From Bacteroidia bacterium (GTDB taxonomy: Bacteria > Bacteroidota > Bacteroidia > NS11-12g > UBA955), in assembly GCA_023258655.1 (NCBI GenBank), contig JALQWO010000027.1:1-13720 (forward strand): a DNA stretch of 13,720 bases, read 5' to 3'. Below are positions 1-5,991 of the stretch, piece after piece. The position numbers and the translations under genes are program-made. How positions within the stretch are numbered: the first letter of the stretch is position 1; the number at the start of each line of letters is the position of its first letter. The notes under the pieces were generated by a model. The model saw nothing but the letters and a program-made list of their open reading frames with translations. It did no database searches and had not been told where the DNA came from.

Positions 1-89
1 GGGTATTGCGCCATCGCATTGTTCGGAATTTCCGTGCTGAGGCGGAGGGAATCACGGCTGACCAGGTGATTCAAGCCATTTGTCAGTAA
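1..89 (+). CDS. MoxR-family AAA ATPase, C-terminal end only
   Basis: Reading from base 3, the frame stays open to a TAA at 87-89 and gives 28 residues beginning VLRHRIVRNFRAEAEGIT. The pattern VLRHRI followed a few residues later by AEAEGI is the usual end of MoxR-type AAA+ ATPases, where it lies in the C-terminal lid. These proteins are thought to act as chaperone-like ATPases, often beside DUF58/vWA genes, but those partners would lie outside the window. The gene is cut by the window edge, so the P-loop and sensor motifs cannot be seen. The stop codon directly abuts the stop of the convergent nth gene at 90-92, with no bases between. The call rests on a short tail, so the family is likely but not proven. 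Confidence 0.7.
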   Translation, partial: VLRHRIVRNFRAEAEGITADQVIQAICQ

Positions 90-725
90 TTATTTTGATT
101 TTTCGCGACAGCCCAACACCGAGCATACGGGGCAGTTTTCAATGATGTGTCCGCGCGCTGGGCAAAATTCTCTACCCATGAAAATGATTTGCAGGTGGGC
201 TTTGTTCCAACGGTCTTTGGGGATGAGTCTTTTGAGGTCACGTTCTGTTTCTTCAACACTTCTGGCGGCGCTCAGTCTCCAGCGATAGGCCAGTCGATGG
301 ATGTGTGTATCTACAGGAAATGCGGGTACGCCAAAGGCTTGTGACATGACCACGGAGGCTGTTTTATGTCCCACCCCCGGCATGGCTTCTAGGGCCTCAA
401 AGGAGGCGGGTACTTCTCCATTGTGGAGTTCCATAATCATTTGGGATAGGCCATAGATGCCTTTGCTTTTCATGGGTGAAAGGCCGCAGGGTCTAATGAT
501 ATCTTGGATTTCCTCCACGCTCAATTTCAGCATATCTGCTGGGTTGTTGGCTTTTTCGAACAGGAGCGGCGTGATTTGGTTTACGCGTTCGTCTGTGCAT
601 TGCGCGCTGAGCAGTACGGATACCAGCAGGGTGTAGGCATCGGTATGGTTGAGTGGAATGGGGGTTTCGGGGTAATATTGCTCGAGGGTATCGAGGATAA
701 ACTGTACGCGTTCAGCTTTTTTCAT
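90..725 (-). CDS. nth: endonuclease III (DNA glycosylase/AP lyase)
   Basis: This 211-residue protein has the length of E. coli Nth. It removes oxidised pyrimidines from DNA and cleaves the abasic site in base excision repair. The helix-hairpin-helix motif is at about 114-123 (EAMPGVGHKT), with the expected catalytic Lys at 121 and the catalytic Asp at 139 in PVDTHIHR. The C-terminal [4Fe-4S] cysteines are present at 188, 198, 201 and 206. That spacing (9, 2 and 4 residues) differs from the classical 6-2-5 spacing of E. coli, and Cys206 lies only five residues from the end. The ATG is three bases after the stop of lplA, so nth is the last gene of the lptB-lplA-nth operon and is probably expressed from the promoter before lptB. 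No independent promoter or Shine-Dalgarno is evident. The family assignment is secure. Confidence 0.95.
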   Translation of the reverse strand: MKKAERVQFILDTLEQYYPETPIPLNHTDAYTLLVSVLLSAQCTDERVNQITPLLFEKANNPADMLKLSVEEIQDIIRPCGLSPMKSKGIYGLSQMIMELHNGEVPASFEALEAMPGVGHKTASVVMSQAFGVPAFPVDTHIHRLAYRWRLSAARSVEETERDLKRLIPKDRWNKAHLQIIFMGREFCPARGHIIENCPVCSVLGCREKSK

Positions 726-728
726 GGG

Positions 729-1691
729 TTAGAAAAAATGGAGGTGGTTATGGGGACTCGCGAGCGATGTATTTTCAAAGGCCTTTTCAAAGGTGTGATG
801 GGCCATGGGTTGGTTAATGACATGCAGGCAGGCCTCTTGCCAAGGGTTTTGTTGGGCCTCATCGCGAATGGCAAATTGGGTAATGATCCCTTTGGTTACC
901 TCCATTTGGAGGTGGTAGGTGCGATTGTTGATGATAAAATCACGTTGGTGCGTATAGTTTGGGGAATAGCCCAAGATCCATTCGTCTGTGCAGAATTTGT
1001 CGTTGCGCAGGGCGATGATGGCATGGTTTTCTTCTGCGGTGATGAGAGAGGCTGTGGCGTTCAGCAGGGGTGCAATCGCTTGTGAGAGGGCTTGGATGGT
1101 ATGGTCCATCTGTGCGAGTTGCGGCAGGTGCTCTGCTAGGTTGGTGACGGCGGATCGGTTGCTCTTTACGGCTTTGTCTTGGTATTGTCCATCGGTTTTG
1201 AGTGCTTGTCCGAGATGGTGGATATTGGCATCGATGAGCAAGGTGCCATGGTGTAGCACGCGTTTTTGTTGTTGGAAGATGTGTTGCGCATTGCCTGAGA
1301 ATTTGAGGCCATTGTGCAGTAGATCGTCGCGTTCTGAGTAGGTTGATTCTATACCGATGGTGCTCAGGGCTTGTCGGATAGGCTCCAGAAAACGCTTATA
1401 ATTGACGGCTTTGTCGAGGGTGGTACCAAGGTCTTGGATGAAGGCAAAATTGAGGTTTCCGAGGTCGTGGTAGACCGTGCCGCCGCCGCTCACGCGGCGG
1501 GCGGCTTTGATTCCCAGGTGGCGGCAAGCGGCATAGTTGATTTCAGCACACAGATTTTGGTGCTTGCCGCAGACTACGGCTTTTTCACTCCGCCAAAACA
1601 AAAAAATATTCTCGGATGTGTGGTGCAGAAAATGGGATTCTGCCGCCAGATTATAATACACATCCGTGGAGGGAGAGACAATGAATCGCAT
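729..1691 (-). CDS. lplA: lipoate-protein ligase A
   Basis: This 320-residue cytoplasmic enzyme is expected to activate free lipoate with ATP and attach it to lysines of the E2 and H proteins of 2-oxoacid dehydrogenases and the glycine cleavage system. The BPL/LplA/LipB fold is shown by RRVSGGGTVYHD at 65-76, the lysine motif GLKFSGNAQ at 128-136 (Lys130 matching the catalytic lysine), LHHGTLLID at 146-154 and the KSNRSAVTNL segment at 176-185. The region from about 225 to 300 fits the C-terminal accessory domain of full-length ligases, which argues for LplA over the shorter octanoyltransferases. The His-rich tail ends in LHFF. The start lies five bases after the lptB stop and the gene ends three bases before nth, so all three are one transcript. 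Octanoate rather than lipoate as preferred substrate cannot be excluded from sequence. Confidence 0.92.
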   Translation of the reverse strand: MRFIVSPSTDVYYNLAAESHFLHHTSENIFLFWRSEKAVVCGKHQNLCAEINYAACRHLGIKAARRVSGGGTVYHDLGNLNFAFIQDLGTTLDKAVNYKRFLEPIRQALSTIGIESTYSERDDLLHNGLKFSGNAQHIFQQQKRVLHHGTLLIDANIHHLGQALKTDGQYQDKAVKSNRSAVTNLAEHLPQLAQMDHTIQALSQAIAPLLNATASLITAEENHAIIALRNDKFCTDEWILGYSPNYTHQRDFIINNRTYHLQMEVTKGIITQFAIRDEAQQNPWQEACLHVINQPMAHHTFEKAFENTSLASPHNHLHFF

Positions 1692-1696
1692 GGGGG

Positions 1697-2437
1697 TTAG
1701 GTGGCCGACTTAGAACGACGTAATTCGAAATTTTGTCCGAGGTATACCTTGCGGACCATTTCGTCGCTGGCCAACTCTTCGGCCGTTCCGTGTTTGAGCA
1801 ATTTTCCTTCGAACAACAAATATGCACGGTCTGTGATGCTCAAGGTTTCCTGAACGTTGTGATCGGTGATCAGGATACCGATGTTTTTTTGTTTGAGTTT
1901 GGCCACGATCTGTTGGATGTCTTCTACGGCAATGGGATCCACGCCAGCAAAGGGTTCATCCAACAAAATGAATTTGGGATCCGTGGCCAATGCCCTGGCG
2001 ATTTCTGTGCGCCTGCGCTCACCCCCAGAAAGTACTTTTCCTAGGTTTTTTCTCACTTTTCCCAAGCCAAATTCTGCGATAAGGGATTCCAATTTTTCTG
2101 CTTGGGCTTCCTTGCTGAGGGAGGTCATTTCGAGAATGGCTTGGATGTTTTCTTCAACGCTGAGCTCACGAAACACCGAGGCTTCTTGGGGTAAGTACCC
2201 CACCCCATTTTGGGCGCGTTTGAACATGGGCCAGGTGCTGATTTCGGTATCTTCCAGGAATACTTTGCCTTCATCCGGACGTACCAGCCCAACAAACATG
2301 TAGAAAGAGGTGGTTTTTCCGGCGCCATTGGGGCCCAGGAGTCCAACGATTTCCCCTTGATTCACTTCTACGCTCACGTCGTTCACGACGCGCTTGGCAC
2401 CGTATTGTTTTACCAAATGTTCTGAGCGCAGTTTCAT
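1697..2437 (-). CDS. lptB: LPS export ABC transporter ATP-binding protein LptB
   Basis: LptB is the cytoplasmic ATPase that drives LptFGC to extract lipopolysaccharide from the inner membrane. The 246-residue protein has every nucleotide-binding motif: Walker A GPNGAGKTT at 35-43, Q-loop YLPQEAS around Gln84, signature LSGGERRR at 136-143, Walker B FILLDEPFAGVDP from 156, and H-loop TDHNV around His193. The DEPFAGVDPIAVEDIQ stretch and the C-terminal YLG-FELRR motif are typical of LptB rather than amino-acid importers. MKLRSEHLVKQYG is a normal LptB N-terminus, which supports this ATG. A TATATTTG promoter element ends five bases before the ATG, so the mRNA may have almost no leader. It is the first gene of the lptB-lplA-nth operon. 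LptF/G/C/A are not in the window. Confidence 0.95.
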   Translation of the reverse strand: MKLRSEHLVKQYGAKRVVNDVSVEVNQGEIVGLLGPNGAGKTTSFYMFVGLVRPDEGKVFLEDTEISTWPMFKRAQNGVGYLPQEASVFRELSVEENIQAILEMTSLSKEAQAEKLESLIAEFGLGKVRKNLGKVLSGGERRRTEIARALATDPKFILLDEPFAGVDPIAVEDIQQIVAKLKQKNIGILITDHNVQETLSITDRAYLLFEGKLLKHGTAEELASDEMVRKVYLGQNFELRRSKSAT

Positions 2438-2442
2438 CTGTA

Positions 2443-2450
2443 CAAATATA
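2443..2450 (-). promoter_or_regulatory. -7 promoter element of the lptB operon
   Basis: On the minus strand the bases read TATATTTG, a perfect match to the Bacteroidota -7 consensus TAnnTTTG. Only five bases (TACAG) separate it from the lptB ATG. No TTG -33 element is found at the usual 17-23 base spacing, because that position falls in the stem of the upstream terminator. If transcription starts 5-7 bases after the element, as at ffs nearby, the lptB mRNA begins at or next to its start codon. Confidence 0.55.
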
Positions 2451-2454
2451 GGGC

Positions 2455-2490
2455 AAAAAATAAAGGGCTTCCGCTGCGCGGAAGCCCTTT
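2455..2490 (-). terminator. Rho-independent terminator of the helicase transcript
   Basis: A perfect 12-bp inverted repeat, AAAGGGCTTCCG at 2462-2473 and CGGAAGCCCTTT at 2479-2490, encloses a five-base loop (CTGCG) whose outer C and G could also pair. On the minus strand the stem is followed by ATTTTTT (2461-2455), the classical U-tract. On the plus strand the hairpin is followed by a short TTTT then AAG, but no plus-strand gene precedes it. It therefore most likely ends the minus-strand helicase mRNA that comes through 2622. It sits directly in front of the lptB promoter and insulates it. Confidence 0.85.
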
Positions 2491-2510
2491 TAAGTGGGAC
2501 AAATTATCAC

Positions 2511-2518
2511 TACCTTTG
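2511..2518 (+). promoter_or_regulatory. -7 promoter element of the SRP RNA gene
   Basis: TACCTTTG is a perfect match to the Bacteroidota -7 consensus TAnnTTTG. It ends four bases before G2523, the first base of the closing stem of the SRP RNA, which fits the usual distance to a transcription start. No clear TTG -33 box is present; the matching position falls at the edge of the terminator hairpin at 2462-2490. The site gives an internal reference for start-site spacing in this genome. Confidence 0.75.
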
Positions 2519-2520
2519 CA

Positions 2521-2609
2521 CCGGCGGTACGGCCAGCTCCCTGTTCACTTCCCCAGGGCCGGAAGGCAGCAAGGACAATAGGTTGTAGCGGCGCGATACC
2601 GCCTTTTTT
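2521..2609 (+). ncRNA. ffs: signal recognition particle RNA, small bacterial type (4.5S)
   Basis: The SRP RNA binds Ffh and helps deliver nascent membrane proteins to FtsY and the Sec translocon. The conserved domain IV is visible: GCC at 2558-2560, GGAA tetraloop at 2561-2564, GGC at 2565-2567, followed by AGCAAGG that forms the asymmetric internal loop bound by Ffh. The terminal stem pairs GGCGGTA (2523-2529) with TACCGCC (2597-2603), and a run of six T (2604-2609) follows, so the closing helix plus T-run can act as the terminator. Mature ends are probably near 2523 and 2603. The length, about 80-85 bases, is that of the small form lacking the Alu domain. The opposite strand is crossed by the helicase transcript. 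Confidence 0.92.
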
Positions 2610-2621
2610 ATTTTCCCTGTT

Positions 2622-4166
2622 TTAGTATTGATTGGTTTTCTTGGGACTGCGACCTGCACCACCCCAGCGGGTATTGTTGCGGTTGCCATTTCCACCTGAT
2701 CCACCTGCATTGGCACCTTGGTATCCGCCAGAGGGTCTGTCGGCCCGACTGTCTCTTGGTGAAGAGGCGAAGTTGTTACCGGGATTAAATCCACCACGGT
2801 CTTTGCCGTAGCCAGATCCACCGCGATCAGAACCGCCCTTGAATCCACCACCGCCATTGCCATAGCTAGATCCACCGCGATTGCCACCGTATCCACCTGA
2901 ACCACCGCGATTTCCGCCGTAGCCACCGCCACCGTTACCGCCGCGATATCCACCGCCGCCACCGCCGCGATTTTTATTGCCATAACCTCTATGGAATCCA
3001 GAACCGGCACCGCTACCACCACTTCTACGTTGGGGCAATTCAATGCGATAATCGTGTTCCATTTCGGTCATGCACTCGCGACCGTGAACTTTGTAAATCT
3101 GTTCTAGCAGGTTGGCTTCTGAACGTTCGCAAAAAGAGATGGCGATTCCTTCAGCACCGGCGCGACCTGTACGGCCAATGCGGTGGGTATGGGTATCGGC
3201 ATCCATGGCGATATCATAGTTCAATACATAGTTGAGTTCTTTTACGTCTACACCCCTGGCAGCAACGTCGGTTGCGATGAGGAGTTTGGCTCTACCGCGC
3301 TTGAACATGTCGAGGTTGTGCGAGCGCTCACGCTGTGATTTGTCGCCATGAATGGCCACAGCGGAGTAGCCATCGTCTTTCAAAGACATCACCAATTTAT
3401 CGGCGCCGTGTTTGGTTTTGGTAAACACAAGCATCGAGTCGATGGCGGGGTCTTCGAGCATATCACGCAGCAAGGAGTATTTGTTGTTGCGATCTACGGC
3501 AAACAACCATTGGGTAATTTTTGGTTTGTCTTCGATGTTAGGAAGGATATCGATGTGTTCGGGATCCACCAGCATTTCTGAGGCCAATTGTTTGATTTCG
3601 CGGGGTGCTGTGGCTGAGAACAACAAGGTTTGTTTGCGTTCTGCCAACATCAATTTGCCGATGGCGCGGATGTCGGCCACGAAACCCATATCGAGCATGC
3701 GATCACACTCGTCCAAAACAAAGGTCTGGATGCCTGAAAGGTCAATAAATCCTTGTTCGATCAAGTCGAGCAATCGGCCGGGCGTTGCGATAATCACTTG
3801 GCAACCGCGACGAATTTCTTGTACTTGACGCATTTGAGAAACACCGCCATAAACCAGGGCGATGCGCAGGTTGGTTCCACTGGCGTATTTCTTGAAATTG
3901 TCGGAAATCTGGTGGGCCAACTCACGGGTTGGTGCCAACACAAGCGCATGGGTTTTGCGTTGGGGGTTGTTGATGATTTGTTGGATGATAGGAATGGCAA
4001 ATGCTGCTGTTTTTCCTGTGCCGGTTGGGGCTGTAGCGAAAAGGTCGCTTCCTTTTAAAATGGTTGGAATGGCCAAAGCTTGAATTGGCGTGGGTGAGGT
4101 GTAGCCCTGTTCGGAAACAGACTTCACCAAGGGGGCGATTAACCCCAATGTGTCGAATGATTGCAT
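2622..4166 (-). CDS. DEAD-box ATP-dependent RNA helicase, RhlE-like, with Gly/Arg-rich tail
   Basis: This 514-residue cytoplasmic helicase is expected to remodel RNA in ribosome assembly, RNA decay or cold adaptation. Core motifs are all present: Q-motif GYTSPTPIQ at 21-29, Walker A APTGTGKT at 46-53, PTRELA from 79, TPGR at 128-131, motif II DECD at 152-155, SAT at 184-186, IATDVAARGVD from 297 and HRIGRTGR at 328-335. Motif II is DECD rather than DEAD; Ala to Cys is unusual in bacteria. Residues about 383-500 form a Gly/Arg/Asn/Tyr-rich, probably disordered, RNA-binding tail with repeats such as GYGGNRGGS at 415-423 and 425-433. The gene stands alone. A TATCTTTG promoter at 4280-4287 would give a leader of about 110 bases, and transcription probably ends at the hairpin 2462-2490 after passing antisense to ffs. 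RhlE is the closest subfamily by general layout; the exact role is inferred. Confidence 0.93.
   Translation of the reverse strand: MQSFDTLGLIAPLVKSVSEQGYTSPTPIQALAIPTILKGSDLFATAPTGTGKTAAFAIPIIQQIINNPQRKTHALVLAPTRELAHQISDNFKKYASGTNLRIALVYGGVSQMRQVQEIRRGCQVIIATPGRLLDLIEQGFIDLSGIQTFVLDECDRMLDMGFVADIRAIGKLMLAERKQTLLFSATAPREIKQLASEMLVDPEHIDILPNIEDKPKITQWLFAVDRNNKYSLLRDMLEDPAIDSMLVFTKTKHGADKLVMSLKDDGYSAVAIHGDKSQRERSHNLDMFKRGRAKLLIATDVAARGVDVKELNYVLNYDIAMDADTHTHRIGRTGRAGAEGIAISFCERSEANLLEQIYKVHGRECMTEMEHDYRIELPQRRSGGSGAGSGFHRGYGNKNRGGGGGGYRGGNGGGGYGGNRGGSGGYGGNRGGSSYGNGGGGFKGGSDRGGSGYGKDRGGFNPGNNFASSPRDSRADRPSGGYQGANAGGSGGNGNRNNTRWGGAGRSPKKTNQY
2865..2924 (-). repeat. 30-bp tandem repeat coding for the helicase tail
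   Basis: Two adjacent 10-residue units of the helicase tail (GYGGNRGGS plus one Gly or Ser, residues 415-434) are coded by near-identical 30-base blocks. They lie within a broader low-complexity stretch (about 2667-3020) of Gly, Arg, Asn, Ser and Tyr codons. Such repeats can expand or contract by slippage, so tail length may vary between strains. Confidence 0.6.
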
Positions 4167-4279
4167 GTATGTTTTTTAGATTACTGTCTTCCTGCGAAAC
4201 ACGTCAGAGTTAGTGTTTTTATCGCAAACGTGCTATGAAATCACGTTACAAAGACCGACTCTAGATGAATTAAGCGGCG
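4167..4279 (-). promoter_or_regulatory. 5' leader of the helicase mRNA with competing hairpins
   Basis: If transcription starts just after the promoter at 4280-4287, the mRNA has an unusually long leader of about 105-110 bases. Three copies of a CACGT-type core are seen. AACGTG (4227-4232) can pair with CACGTT (4242-4247) across nine bases, or ACGTG (4228-4232) can pair with CACGT (4200-4204), but not both at once. No known RNA family is recognised. A leader that senses RNA structure or cold is plausible for a helicase gene but is inference only. Confidence 0.3.
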
Positions 4280-4287
4280 CAAAGATA
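4280..4287 (-). promoter_or_regulatory. -7 promoter element for the helicase gene
   Basis: On the minus strand the bases read TATCTTTG, a perfect TAnnTTTG match. It lies about 114 bases before the helicase ATG. No convincing TTG box is seen at the expected upstream distance. No better match lies between it and the start codon. Confidence 0.5.
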
Positions 4288-4341
4288 CAAAGAATAATCG
4301 AACATTGGTATAAATCATAGAATTAAACGGGGTATTGGTCG

Positions 4342-4349
4342 TATTTTTG
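4342..4349 (+). promoter_or_regulatory. -7 promoter element for the carboxyltransferase gene
   Basis: TATTTTTG matches TAnnTTTG exactly and ends seven bases before the ATG at 4357. With the start-site distance seen at ffs, the mRNA leader would be zero to three bases long. No -33 TTG is present at standard spacing. Confidence 0.5.
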
Positions 4350-4356
4350 AACTTGT

Positions 4357-5991
4357 ATGAGCACGCAGGACATTCAGTTTAACAAGAATGAGGATTTGAA
4401 CAAGCAGGAGTGGGATTTGGTGAAATCGCGCCTAGAGAAAATCTATTTGGGGGGTGGCGAGAAGGCGGCGGCCAAGCAAAAAGAGAAGGGCAAAATGCTC
4501 TGTCGGGAGCGGATAGATTACTTGCGCGATCCCGATTCTGCGTGGATAGAAATTGGGGCTTTTGCGGGGTACGACATGTATCAGGAGCAGGGTGGCTGTG
4601 TGGGAGGGGGCGTGGTAACCGGCATTGGCTATGTATCGGGCAAGCAGTGTGTCATTGTGGCCAACGACGCCACGGTGAAGGCGGGTGCATGGTTTCCCAT
4701 TACGGGCAAGAAAAATTTGCGTGCCCAAGAAATAGCCATGGAAAACCGATTGCCCATCATCTATTTGGTGGATAGTGCGGGGGTTTTCTTGCCGATGCAG
4801 GATGAGATTTTTGCCGACAAAGAACATTTCGGACGGATGTTCCGCAACAATGCCCACATGAGTGCCATGGGTATTACGCAAATTGCGGCGGTGATGGGTA
4901 GTTGTGTTGCTGGTGGTGCATATTTGCCCATCATGAGTGACGAAGCGCTCATCGTTGAGGGCAATGGTAGCATATTTTTGGCGGGAAGTTATTTGGTGAA
5001 AGCCGCCATTGGCGAGGACATCGACAACGAAACCTTGGGTGGTGCGACCACGCAAACGGAGATTTCCGGGGTGATAGACGATAAATTTCCCAACGACCAA
5101 GCGTGTTTGGATCGGATTCGATATATCATGGATAAGATCGGCAAGTATGAGGAGGCGGGATTTGATCGCATCGCATCGGCCAGGCCGAAAAAAAACATGG
5201 ATGAACTGTGGGGACTATTGCCCAATGAGCGCAGCAAGCCCTATGATTCTGTGGCTGTGATTGAGCGATTGGTGGATAACAGTGAGTTTGAGCAATACAA
5301 GGAGGGCTATGGAAAATCGATCCTGTGCGGATATGCGCGCATCGATGGTTGGGCTGTGGGTATCGTGGCGAATAACCGAGAAATTGTAAAGAGCAAAAAG
5401 GGAGAAATGCAATTTGGCGGGGTGATTTATTCGGACAGTGCGGACAAGGCAGCGCGGTTCATCATGAATTGTAACCAAAAGAAAATCCCGTTGGTGTTTT
5501 TGCAGGATGTAACCGGTTTTATGGTGGGCAGCAGAAGTGAACACGGCGGCATCATCAAGGACGGAGCGAAGATGGTGATGGCCATGAGCAACAGCACCGT
5601 GCCGAAATTCACCATTGTTATGGGCAACAGCTATGGCGCGGGCAACTACGCCATGTGTGGCAAGGCTTACGACCCCCGATTGATCGTGGCTTGGCCGGGT
5701 GCAAAAATTGCGGTGATGGGCGGAGAGCAGGCGGCGAAAACGTTGTTGCAGATTGAGAAGGCCAGTTTGAAAGCCAAGGGTGAGATCATCGATCCGGAGG
5801 TTGAAAAGGCCTTGTTGGAAAAGATTACGGCGCGTTACAATGCGCAGACAACACCTTACTATGCAGCGGCCCGTTTGTGGGTGGATGCCATTATTTCACC
5901 CATGGATACACGTACTTGGATTTCCATGGGCATTGAGGCGGCCAATCACGCACCGGTGAAGCCGTTTAACCCCGGGATTTTGCAGACCTAA
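4357..5991 (+). CDS. acyl-CoA carboxylase, carboxyltransferase (beta) subunit, methylcrotonyl-CoA type
   Basis: This 544-residue cytoplasmic enzyme transfers CO2 from carboxybiotin to an acyl-CoA. It has the crotonase-like N and C halves of the carboxyltransferase family. ANDATVKAGAWFP (102-114), RAQEIAMENRLPIIYLVDSAG (from 122), the glycine-rich GSCVAGGAY (181-189), GFMVG (387-391), GNSYGAGNYAMCG (423-435) and VMGGEQAA (453-460) are hallmarks. The DSAGVFLP, CGKAYDPR and SPMDTR segments resemble the methylcrotonyl-CoA carboxylase branch (leucine breakdown) more than propionyl-CoA or acetyl-CoA carboxylases, so that substrate is favoured but not certain. The biotin-carrying alpha subunit is not adjacent, so it must be coded elsewhere. 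The start is supported by the N-terminal leader up to KSRLEKIYLGGG. The promoter TATTTTTG is seven bases before the ATG. The last 26 bases overlap the convergent DUF1801 gene. Confidence 0.92.
   Translation: MSTQDIQFNKNEDLNKQEWDLVKSRLEKIYLGGGEKAAAKQKEKGKMLCRERIDYLRDPDSAWIEIGAFAGYDMYQEQGGCVGGGVVTGIGYVSGKQCVIVANDATVKAGAWFPITGKKNLRAQEIAMENRLPIIYLVDSAGVFLPMQDEIFADKEHFGRMFRNNAHMSAMGITQIAAVMGSCVAGGAYLPIMSDEALIVEGNGSIFLAGSYLVKAAIGEDIDNETLGGATTQTEISGVIDDKFPNDQACLDRIRYIMDKIGKYEEAGFDRIASARPKKNMDELWGLLPNERSKPYDSVAVIERLVDNSEFEQYKEGYGKSILCGYARIDGWAVGIVANNREIVKSKKGEMQFGGVIYSDSADKAARFIMNCNQKKIPLVFLQDVTGFMVGSRSEHGGIIKDGAKMVMAMSNSTVPKFTIVMGNSYGAGNYAMCGKAYDPRLIVAWPGAKIAVMGGEQAAKTLLQIEKASLKAKGEIIDPEVEKALLEKITARYNAQTTPYYAAARLWVDAIISPMDTRTWISMGIEAANHAPVKPFNPGILQT

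Noticed and set aside
504..1085. 193-codon open frame on the plus strand opposite nth and lplA
   Set aside because: It lies antisense to two well-supported enzymes, has no family resemblance and no promoter; it is a by-product of their codon use.
2040..2303. Plus-strand frames opposite lptB as possible antisense proteins
   Set aside because: All sit opposite conserved ABC motifs and lack any promoter or domain support.
2510..3043. 177-codon minus-strand frame rich in Val and Ala, covering ffs and the helicase tail
   Set aside because: It is the shifted frame of the Gly-rich repeat DNA, which stays open because of low complexity.
4432..5100. 222-codon open frame on the minus strand opposite the carboxyltransferase gene
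   Set aside because: It mirrors a strongly conserved gene, its translation is rich in His and Arg with no domain pattern, and there is no start signal.
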